64,000 nucleotides of DNA from assembly GCA_964600665.1 (NCBI GenBank), contig CAZRKC010000003.1, forward strand, positions 81,570 through 145,569. Direction: 5' to 3'. Below are positions 51,213 through 59,863 of the stretch, in pieces. Each line of letters begins with the position of its first letter. The stretch's first letter is position 1. Position numbers and translations under genes: made by a program. The stretch comes from CAZRKC01 sp964600665 (GTDB lineage: Bacteria; Bacillota; SLNR01). The notes below the pieces were generated by a model. That model saw only the letters and a list, made by a program, of their open reading frames with translations. It was not told the origin of the DNA and ran no database searches.

Positions 51213-52544
51213 GTGGGAATTTCACCTGAACAACTGATTTTATGGTCGGCGCAGGCTTGCGGAATCTTGCCCGTCACGTCGGTATGTAATGTTGCCTGTA
51301 TATTCTGCAGCAATCATCAGAACCCAGCGGATGTGGAAATCGTGCGCATCCCCCATCGGACCCTTGCCCAAATTGCAGAAACCCTTACATATCTGATACC
51401 CCAGGGGAAAATCATTATCGGAGAGTCCGCATCTCGAATTAATGAAGGAGAGCCATTTTGCCACCCCGAGATCAGAGAAATCCTGACGATGGTCAGGAAT
51501 CGATTCCCGGATGTTCTGATTCAAGTGACCACCAATGGATCCCGAATCGATGACAGCATGGTCCGGTTTATCCAGACCATCATGCCCGTGGAGATTTACC
51601 TATCTTTGAATTCCGCTGATCCGGAATGGCGATCCCGACTGATGGCAGATCCGGATCCAATGCAGTCCATACAGGCACCGGTGAAACTATCCCAGGCAAC
51701 GATCCCATACCATGGGAGTTTAGTGGCCATGCCGCACATCACCGGGTATGATGATATCCGAAAGACGATCGCCATGCTGGATCGCCATCAAGCGAAAACC
51801 ATTCGTGTGTTTTATCCCGGGTTTACAAAGGCGTCGGGTCGACCGCCGTTTTCCCATACAACGCTCATGACCTGGTTGGATGGGATCGCAAATGATTTTT
51901 CTGTACCGATTCTTCCGGAACCGCCATTCATCCAGGACCTGGTTCCCCGCATTGAAGGAGTTCTGCCAGACTCCCCCGCGGCTCGCTGCGGGTTACGTCG
52001 AGGGGATGTGATCCTGCAAGTGGCTGGAATCGATGGCTGGTCCCGGGTGGATGTATTCCGTCGCATTCGGGATCTGGCTGACCCGGACCTGGTTATTTCC
52101 CGGAATCAAATGAAAGTGACGCTGAGGATGGAAAAAAAACAGGGGGCTCTATCCGGGCTGGTGATGCACTATGACTTGGATCCTGAACGGATTCTGGATG
52201 CATTGCATGTGATTCATCGCCACCGGGCGCAGCAGGTTTTAATCATATCGTCCACTTTGGCCTGGCGCATGGTTTGTGCTGGATTCCAAAAGGAGTCGCC
52301 AGCAGATCTTAAGTGGCGGGTCCAACCTGCAGAAAACCGGTTTTTTGGCGGTACCATCAAGGCGGCAGGCCTCTTGTTGGTCAATGATTATCTTCAGGTC
52401 ATTGCACAGACCATATCTGCCGGTGAATGTCCCGATTTGATCCTCATTCCTGAAGAGTCATTTGACCCTTGGGGTCGGGATCTCATCGGATGCAGTTATG
52501 GCGCCATACGTGAATCGTTTGGGATTAATGTTGAGTTGGTATGA
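51213..52544 (+). CDS. Radical SAM protein with internal PDZ domain (DUF512-related)
   Basis: A 443-residue protein. The radical SAM cluster motif CNVACIFC is at residues 25-32 and the barrel runs to about residue 235. A PDZ-like domain follows (about 245-310; VLPDSPAARCGLRRGDVILQV is its core). The last 130 residues include a GGTIKAAGLLLVNDY motif and a DPWGRDL tail that resemble the DUF512 region of radical SAM/PDZ proteins. In described DUF512 proteins the PDZ domain is N-terminal, so the order here differs. GTG 51213 has only a weak GGGG site. The substrate is unknown. Confidence 0.85.
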   Translation: MGISPEQLILWSAQACGILPVTSVCNVACIFCSNHQNPADVEIVRIPHRTLAQIAETLTYLIPQGKIIIGESASRINEGEPFCHPEIREILTMVRNRFPDVLIQVTTNGSRIDDSMVRFIQTIMPVEIYLSLNSADPEWRSRLMADPDPMQSIQAPVKLSQATIPYHGSLVAMPHITGYDDIRKTIAMLDRHQAKTIRVFYPGFTKASGRPPFSHTTLMTWLDGIANDFSVPILPEPPFIQDLVPRIEGVLPDSPAARCGLRRGDVILQVAGIDGWSRVDVFRRIRDLADPDLVISRNQMKVTLRMEKKQGALSGLVMHYDLDPERILDALHVIHRHRAQQVLIISSTLAWRMVCAGFQKESPADLKWRVQPAENRFFGGTIKAAGLLLVNDYLQVIAQTISAGECPDLILIPEESFDPWGRDLIGCSYGAIRESFGINVELV

Positions 52545-52565
52545 TGGGATAAAGGAGGGTCAATT

Positions 52566-53414
52566 ATGTATCGAGTGATGAAGAAAACGTTACTAGCAGA
52601 GGCCATGTATGCCATGATCATTGAAGCACCGTTGATTGCCAGAAAGGCCCAAGCAGGGCAATTTGTGATGGTACGGACATCCGAGTCCGGTGAGCGGATT
52701 CCGTTGACTATCGCAGATTACGATCCGGTGAGCGGCGGGGTGACATTAGTATTTCAAGTGGTGGGAAAGACCACTGAAGAATTGGCGACCATCTCTGAAG
52801 GCGGATTCATCCAAACCTTCACCGGACCTTTAGGGCGCCCGACGGAGATCCAACCATTCGGAACCGTGGTGATCATCGGCGGTGGGGCCGGGATTGCCCC
52901 TGCGTTTCCAGTGGCTCGCAGCATGAAGGAAGCAGGCAACCGGGTCATCTCTATCATTGGATCGAGAACCAAGGAATTGCTTTTCTATGAAGATGAGATT
53001 GCATCCGCAAGTGACCAAGTGTACATTGCCACCGATGACGGTAGTCAAGGGAAACACGGACGTGTTACGGATATGCTTCAGGACTTACTGGATGGTGGAT
53101 TAAAAGTGGATCATATTTTCGCAGTCGGACCGGTGCCGATGATGCGTGCAGTTGTGGAAATGACTCGCAGTCTTGGCATTCCCACGATCGTGAGTTTGAA
53201 TCCAATCATGGTTGACGGAACAGGCATGTGCGGCGCCTGTCGTGTCACCGTTGCTGGGAAAACACGATTTGCTTGCGTGGATGGGCCGGATTTTGATGGT
53301 CACGAAGTTGATTTTAATGAGCTTACAGCGCGGCAGAATATGTATCGAACAATGGAAAAAGAAGCGCGAGAAGCATATGAAAAATTGCATCGAGGTGATC
53401 ACCAATGCCAGTGA
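52566..53414 (+). CDS. nfnA: NADH-dependent reduced ferredoxin:NADP+ oxidoreductase, subunit A
   Basis: Small subunit (282 residues) of the electron-bifurcating transhydrogenase Nfn. It has an FAD-binding beta barrel, a NAD-binding domain with VVIIGGGAGIAPAFPVA near residue 98, and a C-terminal [2Fe-2S] site with cysteines in MCGACRVTV and FACVDGP. Also annotated as sulfide dehydrogenase or dihydroorotate dehydrogenase electron-transfer-like subunit; the immediate downstream nfnB decides the call. ATG 52566 follows AAAGGAGG. It overlaps nfnB by 10 bases. Confidence 0.92.
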   Translation: MYRVMKKTLLAEAMYAMIIEAPLIARKAQAGQFVMVRTSESGERIPLTIADYDPVSGGVTLVFQVVGKTTEELATISEGGFIQTFTGPLGRPTEIQPFGTVVIIGGGAGIAPAFPVARSMKEAGNRVISIIGSRTKELLFYEDEIASASDQVYIATDDGSQGKHGRVTDMLQDLLDGGLKVDHIFAVGPVPMMRAVVEMTRSLGIPTIVSLNPIMVDGTGMCGACRVTVAGKTRFACVDGPDFDGHEVDFNELTARQNMYRTMEKEAREAYEKLHRGDHQCQ

Positions 53415-54811
53415 AAAAACAAATTCCCATGCCTCACCAGGACCCTGAAAAACGCAAGGACAACTTTTCTGAAGTTGCCCTTGGGTATACACCGGAGGAA
53501 GCACATGAAGAGGCGATGCGCTGCTTGCAGTGTGCGAATCCGACATGTATTGGCGGATGTCCGGTATCTGTGAATATCCCTGGATTCATTAAGGCACTTC
53601 GAGAAGGGGATTATGAACTGGCTCTCAAACTGAATAAAGCCACCAACAATTTGCCGGGAGTCTGCGGGCGGGTCTGCCCTCAGGAAAACCAGTGCGAAAA
53701 AGCATGTGTCCTTGCCAGCACCAAAGAACCAATCGCCATCGGTCGATTGGAACGGTTCATCGCTGATCATGGTCAACCCAAGGTGAAGACTGAAATGCCG
53801 CCAGTCAGCAATGGAATCAAAGTTGCCGTGATCGGAGGAGGGCCTGCTGGGTTGACTGCCGCTGCAGATCTAGCTCGGTATGGATATCAGGTGACACTAT
53901 TTGAGGCATTGCATGAACCAGGTGGTGTATTAAGTTACGGCATCCCGGAGTTTCGGCTGCCCAAACAAATCGTTGCCGAAGAAGTGGAGTATATTCGTTC
54001 GTTAGGAGTCGATATCCAGACGGATATGGTGATGGGCAGGATCATGACCATTGACGAACTATTGGCAGCAGGTTATGAAGCAATCTTTATAGGCACCGGT
54101 GCAGGCCTCCCGAATTTTCTTGGCATCCCCGGTGAAAATCTCAATGGTGTCTATTCGGCCAATGAATTTCTGACACGGGTGAATTTGATGAAAGCCTATC
54201 GCTTCCCGGGTGCGGATACCCCGGTGTTCATGGGGCCACGGGTCGCAGTGGTGGGAGGCGGCAATGTGGCCATGGATTCGGCACGATGTGCGTTGCGGAT
54301 GGGGGCAGATTCAGTGTCGGTAGTGTATCGTCGGTCCGAAGAGGAATTGCCGGCAAGAAGAGAAGAAGCTGACCATGCAAAAGAAGAAGGCGTCGAGTTT
54401 CGCATGCTCACCAATCCCATTGCGCTGACCGGGGATGAAAAAGGCTGGGTTAAGACGATGAAATGTCAACAGATGCGTCTAGGGGACCCGGATGCATCTG
54501 GCCGGCGCAGCCCCATCCCGGTGGAAGGTGAGACATTTGATCTGCCGGTGGATATGGTGGTGATTGCCATCGGACAAAGTCCAAACCCGCTGATTCTCCA
54601 GTATTCACCTGGTTTGACTGCAACGCGTAAAGGCAGCATCGCTGCAGACGAAGAATCAGGTTTGACATCGATTCCCGGGGTTTATGCCGGAGGGGACATC
54701 GTGACAGGCGCCGCAACAGTGATCCTGGCAATGGGAGCCGGAAAGAAAGGCGCTAAGGCCATCCATGAAATGCTGAAAAAGAAACATGAAGGAGGGAGTC
54801 CATCAGTATGA
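53405..54811 (+). CDS. nfnB: NADH-dependent reduced ferredoxin:NADP+ oxidoreductase, subunit B (GltA-like)
   Basis: Large subunit (468 residues), homologous to the small chain of glutamate synthase. N-terminal cysteines CLQCANPTCIGGCP and CGRVCPQENQCEKAC bind two [4Fe-4S] clusters; an FAD fold with VIGGGPAGLTAAADLA near residue 143 and an NADPH fold with VVGGGNVAMDSAR near residue 282 follow. No glutamate synthase large chain is encoded nearby, and nfnA is upstream, so Nfn is favoured. The stop overlaps the E1 alpha start by four bases, linking the two functions in one operon. Confidence 0.93.
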   Translation: MPVKKQIPMPHQDPEKRKDNFSEVALGYTPEEAHEEAMRCLQCANPTCIGGCPVSVNIPGFIKALREGDYELALKLNKATNNLPGVCGRVCPQENQCEKACVLASTKEPIAIGRLERFIADHGQPKVKTEMPPVSNGIKVAVIGGGPAGLTAAADLARYGYQVTLFEALHEPGGVLSYGIPEFRLPKQIVAEEVEYIRSLGVDIQTDMVMGRIMTIDELLAAGYEAIFIGTGAGLPNFLGIPGENLNGVYSANEFLTRVNLMKAYRFPGADTPVFMGPRVAVVGGGNVAMDSARCALRMGADSVSVVYRRSEEELPARREEADHAKEEGVEFRMLTNPIALTGDEKGWVKTMKCQQMRLGDPDASGRRSPIPVEGETFDLPVDMVVIAIGQSPNPLILQYSPGLTATRKGSIAADEESGLTSIPGVYAGGDIVTGAATVILAMGAGKKGAKAIHEMLKKKHEGGSPSV

Positions 54812-55782
54812 ACAAAGATATCGCGATGGAAATGTACCGGCAAATGCTGAGGATTCGATTGTTCGAAGAAACGGCGATTCGGCTTTACCGTCAGGGTGAA
54901 ATGCCGGGCCGGGTGTTTCCTTGTACCGGTGAAGAAGCGGTGCCGGTGGCGTTCGGAATGCACTTGACGGACAATGATTGGATTACCAGTACGCATCGGC
55001 CCAACGGCCATGTGATCGGTAAACGGATTTCTTTAAAGGAAATGATGGCGGAGCTATATGGTAAAGTGACCGGTTCCTGCCGGGGCAAGGGCGGACAGAT
55101 GCATATTGCCGACATGAGCAAAGGTATTCTGGGTGCCAATGGCATCGTCGGTGGTGGATTCCCCTTGGCCAATGGTGCTGCATTTGCAGCCCGATACAAC
55201 GGAACTGACCAAGTCGCAGTTTGCTACTTTGGAGACGGTGCGACTAATCAGGGCACATTCCATGAAGCTTTAAATTTGGCTGCCATATGGAAATTGCCGG
55301 TAATTTTCGTGTGTGAAAATAACCACTATGGCATGTCCATGAGCCAGGATGAACATCAAACCATTCAGGACATTGCCGAACGGGCACCGGCATATCGGAT
55401 TCCAGCCCGAATCATCAATGGAAATGATGCGTTGGAGGTGTATGCAGCGGCTGAAGACATGGTGAAGACGGTCCGATCCGGTGAGGGGCCGCTGTTTGTC
55501 GAATGTAAGACATACCGGAAGACCGGTCACACATCTGAAGATGAACAACGCTATCGACCGCGGAGCGATCTGGAAAAGTGGGATACGATGGATCCCATCC
55601 TTCGACTTGCTCATGATATGCACGAAAAGGGATGGGCATCCACGCAGGATATGGACATTGCCGAACGGGAAGTTCGAGACGAGATTCAGGAAGCTGTTGA
55701 ATTTGCTCGTTCCAGCCCTTGGCCGGAGCCAGGCGATGCATTAAAACATGTCTATGGTGAATGTCAGGAGGTGGCAAAATGA
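54808..55782 (+). CDS. 2-oxoacid/acetoin dehydrogenase-type E1 alpha subunit
   Basis: TPP-dependent E1 alpha chain (324 residues). The TPP/Mg2+ motif GDGATNQGTFHEALNLA begins near residue 142 and ends in CENNHYGM; GQMHIADMSKGILGANGIVGG (a typical AcoA or PdhA stretch, given here in parts: GGQMHI and ILGANGIVGG) precedes it. ATG 54808 overlaps the nfnB stop, and its own stop overlaps E1 beta. Acetoin dehydrogenase and pyruvate or branched-chain dehydrogenase alpha subunits are hard to tell apart by sequence. No E2 or E3 gene follows. Confidence 0.9.
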   Translation: MNKDIAMEMYRQMLRIRLFEETAIRLYRQGEMPGRVFPCTGEEAVPVAFGMHLTDNDWITSTHRPNGHVIGKRISLKEMMAELYGKVTGSCRGKGGQMHIADMSKGILGANGIVGGGFPLANGAAFAARYNGTDQVAVCYFGDGATNQGTFHEALNLAAIWKLPVIFVCENNHYGMSMSQDEHQTIQDIAERAPAYRIPARIINGNDALEVYAAAEDMVKTVRSGEGPLFVECKTYRKTGHTSEDEQRYRPRSDLEKWDTMDPILRLAHDMHEKGWASTQDMDIAEREVRDEIQEAVEFARSSPWPEPGDALKHVYGECQEVAK

Positions 55783-56744
55783 CATTTGTTGAAGCGTTGA
55801 ATGCAGCTTTAAGGGAAGAGATGGAGCGAGATTCCCGCGTGTTTCTGGCGGGCGAGGAAGTCGGGTTTACGGGTGGAATCTATGGGGTCACCAAAGGTTT
55901 GATGGATATATTTGGAGAGCAACGAGTCAAAGACATGCCCATATCTGAATCTGCCATAATCGGGCTGGCTACCGGAGCAGCTGCTGCCGGCCTGCGTCCA
56001 GTCGTCGAAATCATGTATCAGGACTTTATGGCGGTTTGCATGGATCAGATCGTGAATCAAGCAGCGAAGATGCCGTACATGTTTGGCGGGAGATTGTGTC
56101 TGCCCATGGTTATCAGAACTCAGTGTGGCGTTGGTCGGCATCAGGGGGCACAACACTCCCAAAGCCTGGAAGCCTGGTTTGCCCATATTCCGGGTTTAAA
56201 AGTGGTCATGCCGGCTACACCCCGGGATGCAAAAGGATTGTTGAAAGCAGCTATCCGTGATGATAATCCGGTAATTTTCATTGAACATAAAATGCTGTAC
56301 CCGATGGAAGGGGATACCTGGGGAGCGGATACGATCATTCCTTTGGGGAAAGCAGAAGTCAGACGGGAAGGCGAAGACATTACCATGGTCAGTTACTCTT
56401 GGATGATGCATCGCGCAATGGCGGCAGCTGAACAACTCGGGACGGAAGGCATCCAATGTGAAGTAGTGGATCTGAGAACGATTAAACCCTATGATATGGA
56501 TACGGTCTTGAGTTCGGTTAGGAAAACAGGGCGCCTGCTGGTGATCCATGAAGCGGTTCGTACAGGTGGGTTTGGTGCACAGGTTGCTGCAGATGCAGCA
56601 GAACATGCCTTTGCGTTTCTGAAAGCCCCCATCAAACGTGTGGCAGCACCGGATGTCCCGGTCCCTTTTAGTCCCTGCTTAGAGGAATTCTATACCCCGA
56701 GTGTCGAAGATATTATGATATCAGCTAAAGAACTGATGAAATAG
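55779..56744 (+). CDS. 2-oxoacid/acetoin dehydrogenase-type E1 beta subunit
   Basis: Partner chain of E1 alpha (321 residues). MTFVEALNAALREEM, GEEVGFTGGIYGVTKGL, MPISESAIIGLATGAA and VVMPATPRDAKGLLKAA are typical transketolase-C/E1 beta features, and VIHEAVRTGGFGAQVAA sits near residue 258. ATG 55779 follows GGAGGTGGC (55768-55776) and overlaps the alpha stop. The complete E1 tetramer is therefore encoded without a lipoyl E2 beside it. Confidence 0.92.
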   Translation: MTFVEALNAALREEMERDSRVFLAGEEVGFTGGIYGVTKGLMDIFGEQRVKDMPISESAIIGLATGAAAAGLRPVVEIMYQDFMAVCMDQIVNQAAKMPYMFGGRLCLPMVIRTQCGVGRHQGAQHSQSLEAWFAHIPGLKVVMPATPRDAKGLLKAAIRDDNPVIFIEHKMLYPMEGDTWGADTIIPLGKAEVRREGEDITMVSYSWMMHRAMAAAEQLGTEGIQCEVVDLRTIKPYDMDTVLSSVRKTGRLLVIHEAVRTGGFGAQVAADAAEHAFAFLKAPIKRVAAPDVPVPFSPCLEEFYTPSVEDIMISAKELMK

Positions 56745-56758
56745 AGGAGGGGAAGGCG

Positions 56759-57532
56759 TTGAAAAATAAACTACGGACTGCTATGGAAGAAGGGAAATGT
56801 GTTTTCGGCACTTTTGCCGGTACACCCGATGCATCGATCATTGAATTACTAGGGTACGCTGGATTTGATTATGTTATCTTGGACATGGAACATGGACCTT
56901 TGGATACGGTGATCACGGAAAATCTGATGCGAGCTGCAGAATTGGCAGGTGCAGTCCCAGTGGTCCGGGTAACTCAAAACAATCCGTCATTGATCCTGCG
57001 GGCCTTAGACAGTGGTGCCATGGGCGTCGTCATCCCGCAAGTCAACGATTATCAAGCTGCGGTCAATGCGGGAAAGTCAGCAAAATATGCACCCCAAGGA
57101 TTTCGGGGGATGGCGCTGGGAACACGGGCCACGCGTTATGGTATCATGGGCAGAGACGAGTATCTGCCGTACGCCAACCAAGAGCCTTTAGTAATCATCC
57201 AGTGTGAGACAAAAGAAAGTCTGGATAATTTAGCTGAGATGGTAAAAGCCCCTCTTGTGGATATGATCTTTATCGGACCGACCGATCTTTCCCAATCGAT
57301 GGGGTTCCCAGGATTGATCGATCAGCCAGAGGTCCAAGCGGCTATCCATCAGATCGTGGAAATCACCAAAGCTGCGGGATTGTATGTCGGTATGTTCGTA
57401 CGATCTGTGGATGAGGCGGCATATTGGGCATCCAAAGGGATTCAGTTCCTTGCTTTGGGTGGCGATAAAGGATTCCTCTTTAAAGCATGCCGTGAAGCGG
57501 TGGGGGCTTTGTCAAAAATCAATCAAAAGTAG
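56759..57532 (+). CDS. HpcH/HpaI-family aldolase
   Basis: Class II metal-dependent aldolase (257 residues) of the 2-oxoacid type (4-hydroxy-2-oxoheptanedioate or 2-dehydro-3-deoxyglucarate aldolase family), cleaving hydroxy-oxoacids to pyruvate and an aldehyde. LDMEHGPLD near residue 43 contains the catalytic histidine; metal and substrate motifs are QCETKESLDN and IFIGPTDLSQSMG. TTG 56759 follows GAGGAGGGGAAGG. It closes the nfnAB-E1 operon; a terminator follows. It may supply pyruvate or another oxoacid for the E1 pair (inference). Confidence 0.91.
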   Translation: MKNKLRTAMEEGKCVFGTFAGTPDASIIELLGYAGFDYVILDMEHGPLDTVITENLMRAAELAGAVPVVRVTQNNPSLILRALDSGAMGVVIPQVNDYQAAVNAGKSAKYAPQGFRGMALGTRATRYGIMGRDEYLPYANQEPLVIIQCETKESLDNLAEMVKAPLVDMIFIGPTDLSQSMGFPGLIDQPEVQAAIHQIVEITKAAGLYVGMFVRSVDEAAYWASKGIQFLALGGDKGFLFKACREAVGALSKINQK

Positions 57533-57574
57533 CTTCTCGGGAACATTAAATTCCTGTTAAATTCGACTTTTTAT

Positions 57575-57604
57575 GCTCCTGAGGGGTTCTCAGGAGCGTT
57601 TCCT
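57575..57604 (+). terminator. Terminator after the aldolase gene
   Basis: Perfect 9-bp stem GCTCCTGAG (57575-57583) with CTCAGGAGC (57589-57597), followed by GTTTCCTT. The U-tract is short. Confidence 0.75.
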
Positions 57605-57653
57605 TGGTATAATATTGATAGTGAGACAAATTATGTTCTTATTGCAAATTATG
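57605..57653 (+). promoter_or_regulatory. Extended -10 promoter with downstream direct repeats
   Basis: TGGTATAAT (57605-57613) is an extended -10; no good -35 is visible. Two copies of CAAATTATG (57627-57635 and 57645-57653), repeating every 18 bases, lie just after the predicted transcription start and could bind a regulator of the HgdB-like operon. Confidence 0.55.
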
Positions 57654-57765
57654 CACGTTTGCACCCTCCTGCTTATGAAAGCTATCGTTGAGTCCATGAT
57701 GAACCTGTGGTATCCTCGAGTTAATAAACAGGCAGGGTTGTTTGGATAGAAAGGAGGGGAGAGAG

Positions 57766-58806
57766 ATGATCAAAGTCGGGATCCCCAGAACATTGGCCTA
57801 TTTTTCATATTTCCCCGCATGGGAAGCTTTCTTTAAGGAAGTGGGGGCACAGGTTGTGGTGTCAAATCCCACCAATAAAGAAATCCTTAATGATGGGATC
57901 AAGGAAACCATTACTGATGCTTGTATTCCAATCAAATTGTTTCACGGACATGTGGTGAGCTTGAAAGAAAAAGTGGATTATCTCTTTATCCCTCGTTTAG
58001 TGAACTTGAACAATGAAACCACATACTGCCCAAAATTTCTGGGACTGCCGGACATGGTGCGCAGCTCCATCGAAGGATTGCCGCCCATTATCGACACGCG
58101 CGTTGATTTAAGGAAAAGCCGCTATGAACTGTGGCGAGTCAGCTACCGTTTGGGACGTCTTTTTACCAATAATTTCTGGCGGATCTTACGGGCCTATAAC
58201 CGAGCGCGAGGCGCTTTAACGCGATTCCGCAAATTGATCCAGCAAGGGTTCTTCCCTGAAGAAGCAATGGCGATTGCTTCTTCAGGGAAAAGTATGACCA
58301 TCTCTCCACCTGCTCACCACCCCGACCAATTACGGATTGCACTGTTAGGCTATCCGTATGAGATTTACGATGAGTTCCTAAACTTGAATTTGATTGATAA
58401 ACTTAAAGGTATGAATATATCGCTGATTACCGCGGACATGATACCGGAAAAAGAGTTGAAGCGCCAGCTGAAAAAGGTGCCCAAACAAATGTTTTGGACA
58501 TTTAGCGATCAAGCATTGAAAGCAGCCATGTATTTTATCGAAAAGAATAATGTGGACGGGATGATCCACATCAGTGCATTTGGTTGTGGGCCTGATTCCA
58601 TGGTGGACCGCTACATCGAGCTAGAACTCAAGGGAAATTCGAAGATTCCGTATATGTCCTTGATGATCGATGAACATTCAGCTGAGGCGGGCCTGATTAC
58701 CCGGCTTGAAGCTTTTGTGGATATGCTCAGGCGAAGGAGGGAACAGGATGAAGATTACCTATCCACACATGGGGAACACCCCCATACCATTCAAGACATT
58801 GCTTGA
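57766..58806 (+). CDS. HgdB/BcrB-type 2-hydroxyacyl-CoA dehydratase-related protein, subunit 1
   Basis: A 346-residue protein of the acyl-CoA dehydratase activase-associated family (COG3580-like). It resembles the Fe-S subunits of 2-hydroxyacyl-CoA dehydratases and of double-cubane proteins. Three likely cluster cysteines are in TDACIPIK (C53), TTYCPKFLG (C88) and SAFGCGPDSM (near residue 277). ATG 57766 follows AAGGAGGGG. The middle contains a perfect 17-bp inverted repeat at DNA level (58252-58289). It is followed by a related protein and an HgdC-type activator, but no CoA-transferase or substrate genes, so the substrate is unknown. Confidence 0.85.
   Translation: MIKVGIPRTLAYFSYFPAWEAFFKEVGAQVVVSNPTNKEILNDGIKETITDACIPIKLFHGHVVSLKEKVDYLFIPRLVNLNNETTYCPKFLGLPDMVRSSIEGLPPIIDTRVDLRKSRYELWRVSYRLGRLFTNNFWRILRAYNRARGALTRFRKLIQQGFFPEEAMAIASSGKSMTISPPAHHPDQLRIALLGYPYEIYDEFLNLNLIDKLKGMNISLITADMIPEKELKRQLKKVPKQMFWTFSDQALKAAMYFIEKNNVDGMIHISAFGCGPDSMVDRYIELELKGNSKIPYMSLMIDEHSAEAGLITRLEAFVDMLRRRREQDEDYLSTHGEHPHTIQDIA
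58252..58289. repeat. Perfect 17-bp inverted repeat inside a coding sequence
   Basis: TTCCCTGAAGAAGCAAT (58252-58268) and its exact reverse complement ATTGCTTCTTCAGGGAA (58273-58289), spaced by GGCG. It encodes the FFPEEAMAIASSGK part of the HgdB-like protein. In RNA it would make a very stable hairpin. No U-tract or transposase is nearby. Confidence 0.92.
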
Positions 58807-59863
58807 AGGGTTAGGCAATGAGGTCATCCTGCCGCCTCGTCCCAGCAAACGGACTTTAGATTTAGGGGTCAAACATGCACCGGAGTTTGCTTGTCTTCCC
58901 TTTAAAATCGTCTTGGGGACGATGATCGAGTGTTTGGAAATGGGTGCAGAGACAATCATAACTTCCGGCGGGGTCGGCCCTTGCCGGGCAGGTCAGTATG
59001 CACCGTTGCAAAATAAGATACTCAAGGACCTTGGGTACGATTTTGAGATGATCATATTTGAACCACCCAGTCGTGACCTAGCGGGAATCTTAAGGAGCAT
59101 CGGCCGGATTAGCAATGGAAAACCGATCTGGGAGATTATGAAGCATATCAATCTCATGTGGCAGCAGGTTAAATTGTTGGATGATCTGGAATATGCCTCG
59201 CATCAAATCCGGGCACGTGAAATAACCAAAGGGAGCACGACCCGAGTTTACAAAGAGCAGTTGCAGAAAGTCTTTGATGCAAAACGGGCAAAAGATGTGA
59301 AGGTATTACGAAAAGAGACTTTGGATGCTATGAAATGCATTCCTCAAGATATGGAGCGCCAGGTGGTGCGAATCGGCATCGTTGGCGAGATTTACGTGGT
59401 GTTAGAGCCGGCTTCAAATCTTGAGATTGAGGAAAGTCTGGGAGAAATGGGGGCCACCATCGAGCGGTCCATGTTTGTCACCGGCTGGACAAAATCCAAC
59501 GCTATTCTCGACATTATCCACATGCCCGGGGAAAAAGATATTCGTCAAGCAGCCAAGCCTTATTTGCCGGAAATGGTTGGCGGACATGGCCAGGATTCAG
59601 TGGGCCATACCGTATTGTTCGGGAAAAACGGGTATGACGGGGTAATCCAGTTGGCACCTTTCACCTGCATTCCCGAAATCGTCGCAAAGAGCATTCTAAC
59701 AAAGGTCAGCCGGGAGTTCAATATACCGGTGCTTACTTTCTTTTTGGATGAACAAACTGGAAAAGCGGGTATGCAGACCCGGTTAGAAGCATTTGTGGAT
59801 CTGCTAAAAAGGAAGAAAGATCAGAAGGGGGCAACGGTTGCATGGACGGCTACCTCGGTATAG
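58748..59863 (+). CDS. HgdB/BcrB-type 2-hydroxyacyl-CoA dehydratase-related protein, subunit 2
   Basis: A 371-residue relative of the preceding protein (COG3581-like). Candidate cluster cysteines are in PEFACLPFK (C49), GVGPCRAGQ (C79) and APFTCIPEI near residue 305; GGHGQDSVGHT lies near residue 283. ATG 58748 follows AAGGAGGG and lies inside the previous gene (59-base overlap), so the two are translated together and probably form a heterodimer. Its end overlaps the activator gene by 22 bases. In some genomes these pieces are fused in one large activase-related protein. Confidence 0.84.
   Translation: MKITYPHMGNTPIPFKTLLEGLGNEVILPPRPSKRTLDLGVKHAPEFACLPFKIVLGTMIECLEMGAETIITSGGVGPCRAGQYAPLQNKILKDLGYDFEMIIFEPPSRDLAGILRSIGRISNGKPIWEIMKHINLMWQQVKLLDDLEYASHQIRAREITKGSTTRVYKEQLQKVFDAKRAKDVKVLRKETLDAMKCIPQDMERQVVRIGIVGEIYVVLEPASNLEIEESLGEMGATIERSMFVTGWTKSNAILDIIHMPGEKDIRQAAKPYLPEMVGGHGQDSVGHTVLFGKNGYDGVIQLAPFTCIPEIVAKSILTKVSREFNIPVLTFFLDEQTGKAGMQTRLEAFVDLLKRKKDQKGATVAWTATSV

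Noticed and set aside
53405..54811. Glutamate synthase small subunit
   Set aside because: Sequence would allow it, but no large subunit is nearby and an NfnA-type partner overlaps it, so Nfn subunit B is the better call.
58252..58289. The 17-bp inverted repeat as the end of a mobile element or an intrinsic terminator
   Set aside because: There is no transposase, target duplication or U-tract, and the reading frame continues through it intact.
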